From Sphingomonas sp. (GTDB lineage Bacteria; Pseudomonadota; Alphaproteobacteria; Sphingomonadales; Sphingomonadaceae): 64,000 nucleotides of DNA. Where the stretch lies: the NCBI RefSeq assembly GCF_019746665.1, contig NZ_JAIERS010000005.1, positions 186,001-250,000 of the forward strand. The letters are read 5' to 3'. The notes beneath the pieces were generated by a model. The model saw only the letters and a list, made by a program, of their open reading frames with translations. It was not told the origin of the DNA and ran no database searches. The position numbers were made by a program, and so were the translations under genes. Below are positions 27,106 to 35,591 of this stretch, piece by piece (position 1 is the stretch's first letter; each line of letters starts with the position of its first letter).

Positions 27106-30100
27106 ATGCAGAAATCCACGCTTCTCGGCGCGTGCGGAGCATCCGCGCTGGCGCTGGTGCTCGTTTCGCCGGCCGCCGCGCAGACCGCCGCCGCCGCGCA
27201 AGCCACGGCCGCGCAGAACGCCGTCGCCACCGAGCCCGCCCAGGCCGAGACCCCCGATGTCGTCGTCACCGGCACCCTGATCCGCGGCACGCCCGAGGAT
27301 GCCGCGCTCCCGGTCGACGTGATCGGTTATGACGAGCTTCAGCGCCGCGGCGCGCCGACCGCGCTCGATCTCATCAAGAACCTGCCCAGCTCGAACGGCG
27401 TGCTTGGCGACGCCAACCAATTCGATTCCCGCTCGCAAGGCGCAGAAGGTGTGGCGAGCGTCAACCTGCGCGGCCTGGGGCCGCAGCGTACGCTCGTCCT
27501 GCTCAACGGCCGCCGCATCGTGCAGGCGGGCACCGGCGTGCCGGTGGTCGACATCAACCTCATTCCCTCGGCCGCGCTCGGCCGGATCGAAGTGCTGAAG
27601 GACGGCGCCGCCGCGACCTATGGTTCGGACGCGATCGCGGGCGTGGTGAACTTCATCACCCGCAGCGAGCAGCGCGGCTTCCAGGCCGAGGCGACCTATC
27701 GCTATATTCCGGGCTCCGACGGCGATTACACCGGCGGCATCAGCTACGGCATGAAGAAAGGCCCGCTGCAGTTCCTCGCGGCGTTCGGCTATCAGCGCCG
27801 CTCCGAGCTGCGCACGGTCGACCGGCCGTTCACGGTGCAGCCTTATCCGAACAACCCGCAGGGCGGCTATACCGGCGGCGGCAGCCCCGGTAACTTCGGC
27901 TTTGGCGGCAATCTGAACTTCGTGCGCGATCTGGGCTGTACCGACCTTGGCGGTTTCCGGTCGCTGCCGGGGTCGACCACCGATCGCTGCTTCACCAACT
28001 ATGGCCAGTTCGACAATCTGGTCGAGCCCGAGGATCGCTATCAGGCCTATCTCGAAACCAAGATCGAGATCAGCGACCGGCTGACCGCCAATTTCAGCGC
28101 GCTCTACGGCTCGTCGTCGACGCGGATCACCACCTCGCCCAGCTATCTGCCGACGCTGCCGCCTTCGGGCTATGCCGCCTCGCCGCTGACGACGGTGCCC
28201 GCGAGCAACACGCTGTCGCTCGCGCAAGCGGCCGGCGCGGGGGTGTTCGCCATCCCGACCTATGCCCCGGCGCTGCGGGACTATTGCACGCTCTACGGCG
28301 CCGCCTCGGGCTGCGTGACGAGCCCGGCGACCGGCGCGCCACTCGCGCCGGCACTCGCTTTCCCGGTGCTGTTCCGCCCGTTCCTGCTGGGCGGCAACCC
28401 GCTGTTCCAGCAGCTTCCGGGCAACAACCGCGGCGCCGCGTTCAGCCAGCGCCAATCGGAAGTGACCCGGATCACCGGCAGCCTGACCGGCGACATCGGA
28501 TCGGGGCTGACGCTGGAGGCGGGCTTCGCTTATTCGGTCTATGATCGCGGAATCGAGGGTACCGATACCTTTGGCGACCTGCTCCAGAACGCGCTCGCGG
28601 GCTTTGGCGGCCCGAACTGCGCCTTTTCGAGCAGCGCCTCGCGCGCCGGGCTCACCCAGGCGCAGCTCGCCGCGCTCGCCGGCACCAATGGCTGCACCTT
28701 CTTCAACCCCTTCTCCACCGCGATCCGAAACAATCCGGTGACGGGCCAGGTGAACCCCAATTTCGCCGGCACCCGCGCGCCGGCGGGGTTCAACCTCACC
28801 CCCGGCGCGGGCCTGGTCAACGATCTGGCGACGATCGACGACTTCTTCCGCACCACCCGCAGCGACACCCGCACCTCGAACCTCACCGCCGACATGGTGC
28901 TGAGCGGCAAGACGCCGCTGCGCCTGCCCGGGGGCAACGTGTCGTTCGCGCTCGGCGGCCAGTATCGCCGCGACACCTATGGCGTGCGCTATAACGCCGA
29001 CGCCAATCTGGCGGTGAACCCGTGCCCGGGCTCGCCGCTCAATCCCAACGCCGTGTGCGTGCAGCAGACCGGCGCGCTCGGCTTCCTCGGTACCAACCGC
29101 AACACTGCCTTCCAGGGTGAGATTTTCGCCTTCTTCGGCGAATTGCAGGCGCCGATCACCGATACGCTGAACGCGCAATTCTCCGCCCGGTATGAAGACT
29201 ATGGCGGCCGCGTCGGCTCCACCTTCAACCCGCAAGGGCGCATCCGCTGGCAGGTAACGCCGTGGCTGGCGCTGCGCGGCGGTGGCGGGACGACCTTCCG
29301 TGGGCCGCCGCCGCAGAATCTGGACGGGCAGATCACCTCGCTGCAGGTGATCGGCAGCTCGTTCCGCGCGATCGACATCGTCGGCAACCCGAACCTCAGC
29401 CCGGAAAGCGCGACCACTTATGGCGGCGGCATCCTGGTCAACCGTGGCGGCTTCAGCGCGAGCGTCGATTACTGGCGCTATGAGCTGAGCGGCCCGATCG
29501 AGGCCGAGCCGGTGGCCGGCATCGTCAGCACGCTGTTCGGCGCGACCGGCAACGCCAACTGCAACAACCCGGCCTTCGCCGCGCTGCAAGCGCGCTTCAC
29601 CTTCACCGCCGCCGGTTGCGGCATCGGCAACGTCACCCGGCTGCGCACGCTGCTGCAGAACAACGCCAACGTCACCACTTCGGGCCTCGACTTCCAGGCC
29701 GAGTATAAATGGGGCTGGGGGACGTTCGATCTGGCTCTGGGCGCCAACGGTACCTACGTGATCGACTATCGCACCGCCGATGTGCGCGTGGAGGGCGTCG
29801 TGGTGCAGCCGACCTTCGACGCGGTCGGCAAGCTCAACTTCCAGACGACAGCCTATCCGCTGCCGCAGGTGAAGGGCTTCGCCTATCTCGACGTGCGGCG
29901 CGGCATCCATAGCGGGCGGCTGCAGTTCAATTATATCGACGGCTATACCGATCAGCGCACCGCCGCCGTTTTCGGCCCGAACACCACCGCGCTCGCGGGG
30001 GCTTCGGTCACGGCGGGGCAGAATATCGGCTCGTTCAGCACGCTCGATTTCACATACCGTGTGGCGCTGAAGAGCAAGACGACGCTGTTTGTGTCGTTCC

Positions 30101-30213
30101 AGAACATGCTGGACGAGATGCCGCCTTTCGCGCGGCTCGACTTCAACTATGATCCGTTCACCGCCTCGCCGCTTGGCTTCAACATGCGCGCGGGCGTGAC
30201 CCAGCGTTTCTGA
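27106..30213 (+). CDS. TonB-dependent outer membrane receptor
   Basis: 1035 residues. Signal peptide 1-25 (ending SPAAAQ), Ala-rich linker, TonB-box-like DVVVTGTLIRG near 48-58, plug domain (~65-180, with VNLRGLGPQRTLVLLNGRR) and a 22-strand barrel to the terminal Phe (GVTQRF). Low-complexity and Cys-containing loops (for example GGPNCAFSS, GTNGCTFFN) point to long extracellular loops. This subclass, abundant in sphingomonads, imports plant- or pollutant-derived organics as well as iron chelates. The surrounding acyl-CoA genes suggest an organic substrate, by inference. It has its own promoter and terminator. Confidence 0.94.
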   Translation: MQKSTLLGACGASALALVLVSPAAAQTAAAAQATAAQNAVATEPAQAETPDVVVTGTLIRGTPEDAALPVDVIGYDELQRRGAPTALDLIKNLPSSNGVLGDANQFDSRSQGAEGVASVNLRGLGPQRTLVLLNGRRIVQAGTGVPVVDINLIPSAALGRIEVLKDGAAATYGSDAIAGVVNFITRSEQRGFQAEATYRYIPGSDGDYTGGISYGMKKGPLQFLAAFGYQRRSELRTVDRPFTVQPYPNNPQGGYTGGGSPGNFGFGGNLNFVRDLGCTDLGGFRSLPGSTTDRCFTNYGQFDNLVEPEDRYQAYLETKIEISDRLTANFSALYGSSSTRITTSPSYLPTLPPSGYAASPLTTVPASNTLSLAQAAGAGVFAIPTYAPALRDYCTLYGAASGCVTSPATGAPLAPALAFPVLFRPFLLGGNPLFQQLPGNNRGAAFSQRQSEVTRITGSLTGDIGSGLTLEAGFAYSVYDRGIEGTDTFGDLLQNALAGFGGPNCAFSSSASRAGLTQAQLAALAGTNGCTFFNPFSTAIRNNPVTGQVNPNFAGTRAPAGFNLTPGAGLVNDLATIDDFFRTTRSDTRTSNLTADMVLSGKTPLRLPGGNVSFALGGQYRRDTYGVRYNADANLAVNPCPGSPLNPNAVCVQQTGALGFLGTNRNTAFQGEIFAFFGELQAPITDTLNAQFSARYEDYGGRVGSTFNPQGRIRWQVTPWLALRGGGGTTFRGPPPQNLDGQITSLQVIGSSFRAIDIVGNPNLSPESATTYGGGILVNRGGFSASVDYWRYELSGPIEAEPVAGIVSTLFGATGNANCNNPAFAALQARFTFTAAGCGIGNVTRLRTLLQNNANVTTSGLDFQAEYKWGWGTFDLALGANGTYVIDYRTADVRVEGVVVQPTFDAVGKLNFQTTAYPLPQVKGFAYLDVRRGIHSGRLQFNYIDGYTDQRTAAVFGPNTTALAGASVTAGQNIGSFSTLDFTYRVALKSKTTLFVSFQNMLDEMPPFARLDFNYDPFTASPLGFNMRAGVTQRF

Positions 30214-30242
30214 GTAGCGAAGCTCATGTAGCGCCCTTTATC

Positions 30243-30281
30243 GCCGCCGCCCGGACCCTTCCGGGCGGCGGCTTTGTTTTT
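30243..30281 (+). terminator. Rho-independent terminator of the TonB receptor gene
   Basis: GCCGCCGCCCGGA / TCCGGGCGGCGGC, a perfect 13-bp stem with CCCT loop, followed by TTTGTTTTT. Confidence 0.92.
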
Positions 30282-30321
30282 GGCTCGAAGGGACCGAGCC
30301 TACCGCGATGGAGCAAATGCG

Positions 30322-31629
30322 ATGGCCAGCCTAGCCGAAGCCGCCCCCCGCCCCCGCGAGGACCAAGCCATCGCCGACACGCGCGCGCTGCGCTGGCGGG
30401 GCTGGACGCTCGCGCTGCTGACGCTCGTTTATTTCTTCAGCTTCATGGATCGCTATATCCTGGCGATCCTGCTCGAGCCGATCAAAGCCGATCTGAAGCT
30501 GAACGACACCCAATTGGGGCTGCTTTCGGGCCTGGCCTTCGCGATATTCTATGCGACGCTTGGCCTGCCGGTCGCCTGGCTGGCGGATCGTTACAGCCGG
30601 CGGCGGATCATCGCCGTCGCGCTCGCGCTGTGGAGCGGGATGACCGCCTTGTGCGGCACCGCGACCGGCTTCGGCCAGCTGCTGCTCTACCGGATCGGCG
30701 TCGGGGTGGGGGAGGCCGGCTCCAGCCCGCCCTCGCATTCGGTGATCGCCGATCTCTATCCGCCGGAGAAGCGCGCCGGGGCGATGGGGATTTATTCGAC
30801 CGGGGTGGTGCTGGGTGGCGGGTTCGGCGCGATCATCGGCGGATCGATCGCCGCCGCTTATGACTGGCGCACCGCGATGTTCGCGCTCGGGCTGCCGGGG
30901 ATCGCGCTCGCGCTGATCGTGTGGCTGGTGATGGTCGAGCCGCGCCGGGGCCTCTCGGACCCCGCGCCGGTCGCGCCCCAGGCCAAGCCGACGATGCTCG
31001 AAGGGATGGCGAGCCTCTTCCGCTGCGCGCCGGCGGTGCATCTGATCCTGGCGGTGACGCTCACCTCGCTGATCGGCTATGCGGTCGGCAATTTCGGGCC
31101 GAGCTATCTCCAGCGCTCGCTGGGAATGAGTTTGAAGAGCGTCGCGCTGATCTATGCCCCGGCGGTGGCGCTGACCGGGGCGGCGGGCGGCGTGATCGGC
31201 GGCAAGCTCGCCGATTGGTGCGGGCGGCACTATGGCCTGTACAGCCAGGCGTGGTTCGTCGCGCTGCTGAAGATCGCCGCGCTGCCCTTCACCATCGCCT
31301 TCTATCTGGCGGGCGACTTCACCACCGGGTTCGTCGCGGTGCTGATGAGCTATCTGCTCGCCTCAAGCTATCTGGGGCCGAGCTTCGCGCTGATCCAAGG
31401 CCTCGCGCCGACGCGGATGCGCGCGCTGTGGGCGGCGATCACGCTGCTGGTGATCAACCTGATCGGGCTGGGCGCCGGCCCGACGCTCGCGGGCATCATC
31501 AGCGACGCGCTCAAGCCAAGCTTCGGCCAGGAGTCGCTGCGTTATTCGATGCTCGCGATAAGTATGCTCACGCCCTGGGCGATTTTTCACTATTGGCGCG
31601 CGGGGGTGCTGCTCAAGCGGATGGGGTAA
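30322..31629 (+). CDS. MFS transporter, spinster-like
   Basis: 435 residues, 12 TM helices. The N-terminal signature FFSFMDRYILAILLEPIKAD and the loop 2-3 motif ADRYSRRR match the Spns-like branch of MFS, which in proteobacterial catabolic regions usually moves organic acids or hydrophobic carboxylates. Start ATG 30322 is supported by GGAGC nine bases upstream. It sits between the TonB receptor and the tandem TetR gene, so it may provide the inner membrane step for the same substrate; this is inferred. Confidence 0.88.
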   Translation: MASLAEAAPRPREDQAIADTRALRWRGWTLALLTLVYFFSFMDRYILAILLEPIKADLKLNDTQLGLLSGLAFAIFYATLGLPVAWLADRYSRRRIIAVALALWSGMTALCGTATGFGQLLLYRIGVGVGEAGSSPPSHSVIADLYPPEKRAGAMGIYSTGVVLGGGFGAIIGGSIAAAYDWRTAMFALGLPGIALALIVWLVMVEPRRGLSDPAPVAPQAKPTMLEGMASLFRCAPAVHLILAVTLTSLIGYAVGNFGPSYLQRSLGMSLKSVALIYAPAVALTGAAGGVIGGKLADWCGRHYGLYSQAWFVALLKIAALPFTIAFYLAGDFTTGFVAVLMSYLLASSYLGPSFALIQGLAPTRMRALWAAITLLVINLIGLGAGPTLAGIISDALKPSFGQESLRYSMLAISMLTPWAIFHYWRAGVLLKRMG

Positions 31630-31635
31630 GGGCCG

Positions 31636-32877
31636 TTATCCCGCCGCCAGCACCCGATCGTCGAACAGCCCGAAGGCGAGCGTCGAGGCATAGAAGGCGA
31701 TCGCCCGCTCGCGCGGCATCGTGCTCGCCCATTTGCGCATGTCGAAGGCGGCGTTCTGCAACGCCATCAGCGTTTGCGCCGCGATCAGCGGATCGACCGG
31801 GCGCACCGATCCCTGCGCGATCCCGTCGCTCATCAACCCTGCATAGCGCCGGGCGATCCGGTTCGAGCGGGCGACCATCGCCGCGCGCACCTCGGGCGTC
31901 AGGCCCGACAGCGCGGTGGTCCGCATCAGCGGCCCGCGCTCGGAGAATTGGAAATCGAGCAGCGTCGCGATCGCGCTCGCCAGCTGGTGCCAATGGCTGC
32001 CCGGCAGCGCCTCCGCGCGGCGCTGCGCCTCGGCGATGGTGTCGAGGCTGCGCTTGAAGCAGGCGATCACCAGATCGTCCTTGGCGTCGAGATGGTGGTA
32101 GAAGCTGCCCTTGGTGACGTTGAGCTGCGAGGCGATCCGCTGCACCGAAGCGCCGCGATAGCCGAGCTCGTTGATCAGCCGCGTCGCCGCGAGCAGGAAC
32201 GCCTCGCGCCCGGGCTCGCTGTCATCGGTCGCAAGGTCGAGCAGGCTCGGTGCCCAGGCCTCGCCCGGGGCGGCGATGCCGTGCGCGAACACCGCCATCA
32301 GCCGTGCCTCGACGCGGGCATATTGGTCGGGCTCGTAGCGGCCGAGCCACACCGGAATCCAGAAGGTGTTCTCCAGCAGCACATGCGCGCGCGCGCCGAA
32401 CAGATCGGTGTGGGCGCGGCTGGGCGCGGCGCCCCACAGGCTTCGCGTCTTGCGGAACACCTCGCGCCAGCCGGTCATCAGCCGGCCGAGCATTGGCTCC
32501 TCCATCGCGCGCAGATCGGAGAGCACCGCGAACGGCGTCGCCGCGCCCTGCTCGATCCGCGCGAGCCGGGCCATGTTGGCGCTCAGATAATGCGCGACGC
32601 GCGCCTGCGGGGTTGGCTGCTCCAGCGCCTCGTCGAGCATCGCCTGGAGGCAGTCGAGCGTGTGTTCGAAGCAGGCGGCGGCCAAATCTTCCTTGCGCTT
32701 GAAATAATAGGTCACACTCGTCGTGTTGAGCCCGACGCGGCGCGCGCCATCGGCGAAGGTCATCCCCTTGGCGCTTTGTTCGTTGATCGCCTGCGCCGCG
32801 GCGGCGAGGATCGCGTCACGCTTCGCCCGGAAGCGCTTGGTGCTGCCGCCCGTTTCGATCGTTTCGATATCGCCCAT
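31636..32877 (-). CDS. Tandem-domain TetR/AcrR transcriptional regulator
   Basis: 413 residues, twice the usual TetR length, with two complete N-terminal-type helix-turn-helix domains. The first lies at ~15-65 ([26 protein letters not shown]), the second at ~218-268 ([20 protein letters not shown]). Each is followed by a helical ligand-binding region. One polypeptide could therefore mimic a TetR dimer. It is divergent from the ACAD/ADH/kinase/SDR genes, with the operator-like palindrome at 32977-32992 between. ATG 32877 is preferred over the adjacent GTG. Acyl-CoA or a related degradation intermediate is the probable ligand (inference). Confidence 0.92.
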   Translation of the reverse strand: MGDIETIETGGSTKRFRAKRDAILAAAAQAINEQSAKGMTFADGARRVGLNTTSVTYYFKRKEDLAAACFEHTLDCLQAMLDEALEQPTPQARVAHYLSANMARLARIEQGAATPFAVLSDLRAMEEPMLGRLMTGWREVFRKTRSLWGAAPSRAHTDLFGARAHVLLENTFWIPVWLGRYEPDQYARVEARLMAVFAHGIAAPGEAWAPSLLDLATDDSEPGREAFLLAATRLINELGYRGASVQRIASQLNVTKGSFYHHLDAKDDLVIACFKRSLDTIAEAQRRAEALPGSHWHQLASAIATLLDFQFSERGPLMRTTALSGLTPEVRAAMVARSNRIARRYAGLMSDGIAQGSVRPVDPLIAAQTLMALQNAAFDMRKWASTMPRERAIAFYASTLAFGLFDDRVLAAG

Positions 32878-32976
32878 CACTTTCTAGCTTAGCAAAGTCT
32901 TTTCGAAGGAACAGTCCCCTTTGGCGTTCGCGAATTCGTATGCGAGGCGTAGTGACATACCCGGCTTTCGGAGCTT

Positions 32977-32992
32977 TACCGAATAAGCGGTA
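32977..32992. promoter_or_regulatory. Operator-like palindrome between the TetR gene and the ACAD operon
   Basis: TACCG-AATAAG-CGGTA: perfect 5-base arms with 6-base spacer, followed at once by CGGT, so a second overlapping half-site is present. It lies 38-53 bases upstream of the ACAD start, where a repressor would block transcription. TACCG/CGGTA half-sites are common for TetR-family acyl-CoA regulators. Confidence 0.6.
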
Positions 32993-33029
32993 CGGTCTAA
33001 GCCAGGGGCCTGCCAGCCGGGAGGATGCC

Positions 33030-34307
33030 ATGGATTTTACGCTCACCGAACGCGAAACCTATTTCCGCAACCGGGTTCGCGATTTCATCGAGCGTGAAAT
33101 CCGCCCGCGTGATCCCGAGTATCACGCCCAGGCCGAAACCGGCGAGCGGTGGAAAGTGATCCCCGTGATCGAGGAGGTGAAGGCCAAGGCCAAGGCCGCC
33201 GGGCTGTGGAACTTCTTCATGCCGCCGCATTCGGGCGCGCCGCCGGTGGATGACAGCTTCGAATTCGAAGGCACCCAGCTCACCAATCTCGAATATGCGC
33301 TCTGCGCCGAGGAGATGGGCAAGATCGGCTGGGCGAGCGAGTGCTTCAACTGTTCGGCGCCCGATACCGGGAACATGGAAGTGCTGATGCGCTATGGCAC
33401 GCGCGATCAGAAGGAAGCCTGGCTGCGCCCGCTGATGAACGGCGAGATTCGCTCGGCCTTTTTGATGACCGAGCCGGCGGTCGCCAGCTCGGACGCGACC
33501 AACATCGAAACCTCGATGGTCCGCGACGGCGATCATTATGTGATCAACGGCACCAAATGGTGGTCGAGCGGGGTGGGCGATCCGCGCTGCAAGATCGCGA
33601 TCGTGATGGGCAAGACCAACCCCGACAGCCAGCGCCACACCCAGCAGAGCCAGATATTGGTGCCGCTCGACACGCCGGGGGTGCGGATCAAGCGGATGCT
33701 GAGTGTCTATGGCTATGATCACGCGCCGCACGGGCATGGCGAGGTCGAGCTGAAGGATGTGCGCGTGCCGGTCGAGAATCTGCTGCTCGGCGAAGGGCGC
33801 GGGTTCGAGATCGCGCAGGGGCGCTTGGGGCCGGGCCGCATCCATCACTGTATGCGCACGATCGGCGTGGCGGAAACCGCGATCGAGGCGATGGCCAAGC
33901 GGCTGCTCACCCGCGTCGCCTTTGGCAAGCGGATCGCCGATCATTCGATCTGGGAACAGCGTATCGCCCGCGCGCGCATCGATATCGAGATGACGCGGCT
34001 GCTCTGCCTGAAAGCCGCCGACATGATGGACAAGGCGGGCAACAAGGCGGCGCAGCTCGAAATCGCGATGATCAAGGTGCAGGCGCCGACGATGGCGCTG
34101 CAGGTGCTCGATGACGCGATCCAGGCGCATGGCGGTGGCGGCGTGTCCGACGATTTCGGCCTGGCGAGCGCCTGGGCCTCGCTGCGCACGCTGCGCTTCG
34201 CCGACGGCCCGGACGAGGTCCACAACCGCGCGATCGCTCGCAACGAGTTCGGCAAATATGCCGATCTGCCCGATGCGGTGGCTGCCAAGGCGGCGGTGCG
34301 GCGGTAG
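33030..34307 (+). CDS. Acyl-CoA dehydrogenase of the ACAD10/11 type
   Basis: 425 residues. N-terminal domain contains [27 protein letters not shown]; the middle domain has [15 protein letters not shown]; the C-terminal catalytic region is [17 protein letters not shown], the GPDEVH form seen in ACAD10/ACAD11-like enzymes. Start ATG 33030 is fixed by a strong SD (GGGAGGA); upstream in-frame codons are not conserved. It heads a probable operon with ADH, an ACAD10/11-type kinase and two SDRs, probably controlled by the divergent tandem TetR. Intergenic repeats interrupt the operon. Confidence 0.91.
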   Translation: MDFTLTERETYFRNRVRDFIEREIRPRDPEYHAQAETGERWKVIPVIEEVKAKAKAAGLWNFFMPPHSGAPPVDDSFEFEGTQLTNLEYALCAEEMGKIGWASECFNCSAPDTGNMEVLMRYGTRDQKEAWLRPLMNGEIRSAFLMTEPAVASSDATNIETSMVRDGDHYVINGTKWWSSGVGDPRCKIAIVMGKTNPDSQRHTQQSQILVPLDTPGVRIKRMLSVYGYDHAPHGHGEVELKDVRVPVENLLLGEGRGFEIAQGRLGPGRIHHCMRTIGVAETAIEAMAKRLLTRVAFGKRIADHSIWEQRIARARIDIEMTRLLCLKAADMMDKAGNKAAQLEIAMIKVQAPTMALQVLDDAIQAHGGGGVSDDFGLASAWASLRTLRFADGPDEVHNRAIARNEFGKYADLPDAVAAKAAVRR

Positions 34308-34333
34308 GGTTGACCGTAGGTTGAGCCACTTAG

Positions 34334-34499
34334 CCCTCTCCCCTTCAGGGGAGAGGGGTGGGAGAGGGGCGGCGATGCAGAGGGCGGCGCGTGCAAACTC
34401 GTCCCCTCTCGCCAACCAGTTTGGGGTCAACCGTGCCCCGCACGGTTGAGGATTGTCCGGGGGACAATCCTGCCCCAAACTCCCCTGAAGGGGAGAGGG
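34334..34499. repeat. CTCTCCCC-family intergenic palindromic element, copy 1
   Basis: Begins CCCTCTCCCCTTCAGGGGAG and ends with the inverted form CTCCCCTGAAGGGGAGAGGG. Next to the left arm it has the sequence TGGGAGAGGGGCGGCGATGC, shared in variant form with copies at 40887-41009 and 43537-43662. A separate cloverleaf element (34418-34481) lies inside it. It falls between the ACAD and ADH genes. Confidence 0.85.
34418..34481. repeat. Cloverleaf-shaped palindromic element with triplet-loop hairpins
   Basis: Closing stem AGTTTGGGG (34418-34426) / CCCCAAACT (34473-34481). Inside are two 9-bp hairpins: CAACCGTGC-CCC-GCACGGTTG (34428-34448) and GGATTGTCC-GGG-GGACAATCC (34450-34470). All three stems are perfect. 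The second hairpin has the GTCC-GGG-GGAC tip also seen at 36693-36737. Confidence 0.9.
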
Positions 34500-34505
34500 A
34501 GTTAG

Positions 34506-35591
34506 ATGAAAGCCGCCATCCTGTTCGAACCCAAAGCGGACCTCGTGATCGAGGACGTGCGCATCGACACCCCCGGCCCGCGCGAGGTGCTGATCCGCAC
34601 CGCCGCGTGCGGCGTCTGCCGATCGGACCTGCATTTCGTCGACGGCAGCTTCCCGCACCCGATGCCGACCGTGCCGGGCCATGAGGCGGCCGGGGTTGTG
34701 GAAGCGGTGGGGTCTGACGTGACCCGGCTGAAGCCCGGCGATCACGTCATCACTTTCTTCACCGTCTTCTGTGGCAGCTGCGAGATGTGCGTCACCGGGC
34801 GTCCCTCGCTGTGCGTCGATCCCTCGACGCGCCGTCCCAAGGGCGCGCCGCCGCGCCTGTCGCGCGCTGATGGCACCCCGCTCGCGCCGTTCCTCAATCT
34901 CTCGGCGTTCGCGGAAGCGATGCTGGTGCATGAAAATGCCTGCGTCGCGATCAGCAAGGACATGCCGCTGACGCAAGCGGCGCTGCTCGGCTGTGCGGTG
35001 ATTACCGGCGCGGGATCGATCTTCAACGACAGCAAGCTGCGCGCGGGCGAAAGCGTGGCGGTGATCGGCTGCGGCGGCATCGGCCTCGCCGCGATCAATG
35101 CCGCCAAGATCGCTGGCGCCGGGCAGATCATCGCGATCGATCCAGTGCCGGAGAAGCGCGCGCTCGCCGCCCGGCTCGGCGCCACGCACGGCTTCGCGCC
35201 GGATGAGCCCGATCTGGTGAAGAAGTTGACCGCGCTCACGCTCGGTGGGGTGGATTATGCGATCGAGGCGGTCGGGCGCCCCGAAACCGCCGAGCTCGCC
35301 TGGACCCTCCTGAAGCGCGGCGGCACCGCGACGATCCTGGGCATGATCGCGCCGGGCAAGGCGGTGAGCCTGCCGGGGCCGAGCTTCCTCACCGGCAAGC
35401 GCCTGCAAGGCTCACTGCTCGGCTCCACGCGCTTCCCGATCGACATGCCCCGGCTGGTGCAGCTCTATCTGGACGGCAAGCTCGATCTCGATACGCTGGT
35501 GGCCGAGAAGATCCCGCTCGCGGGCGTCAACGGCGCGCTCGCGGCGCTGCGGCAGGGGGACACGGTGCGCTCCGTGATCGAATTCGCATGA
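34506..35591 (+). CDS. Zinc-dependent alcohol dehydrogenase (MDR family)
   Basis: 361 residues. NAD(P)-dependent oxidation of an alcohol. Catalytic zinc ligands are C38 in GVCRSDLH and the His of PGHEAAG; the structural zinc lobe is CGSCEMCVTGRPSLC. The Rossmann motif is GCGGIGLAAI near 190. It resembles NDMA-dependent or class III-like dehydrogenases of xenobiotic pathways. The stop overlaps the ATG of the kinase gene (ATGA), so they are co-translated. The SD may be supplied by the end of the upstream repeat (GGGAGAGGGAG). Confidence 0.92.
   Translation: MKAAILFEPKADLVIEDVRIDTPGPREVLIRTAACGVCRSDLHFVDGSFPHPMPTVPGHEAAGVVEAVGSDVTRLKPGDHVITFFTVFCGSCEMCVTGRPSLCVDPSTRRPKGAPPRLSRADGTPLAPFLNLSAFAEAMLVHENACVAISKDMPLTQAALLGCAVITGAGSIFNDSKLRAGESVAVIGCGGIGLAAINAAKIAGAGQIIAIDPVPEKRALAARLGATHGFAPDEPDLVKKLTALTLGGVDYAIEAVGRPETAELAWTLLKRGGTATILGMIAPGKAVSLPGPSFLTGKRLQGSLLGSTRFPIDMPRLVQLYLDGKLDLDTLVAEKIPLAGVNGALAALRQGDTVRSVIEFA

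Noticed and set aside
27049..29910. Very long open frame on the minus strand opposite the TonB receptor
   Set aside because: Its product is Arg/Gly/Ala/Glu-rich without motifs, while the plus strand gives an unmistakable receptor. Long antisense frames are a by-product of high GC and codon bias.
32997..35408. 803-codon minus-strand frame opposite the ACAD and ADH genes
   Set aside because: Shadow of two well-supported plus-strand genes; it also runs through the repeat element at 34334-34499.
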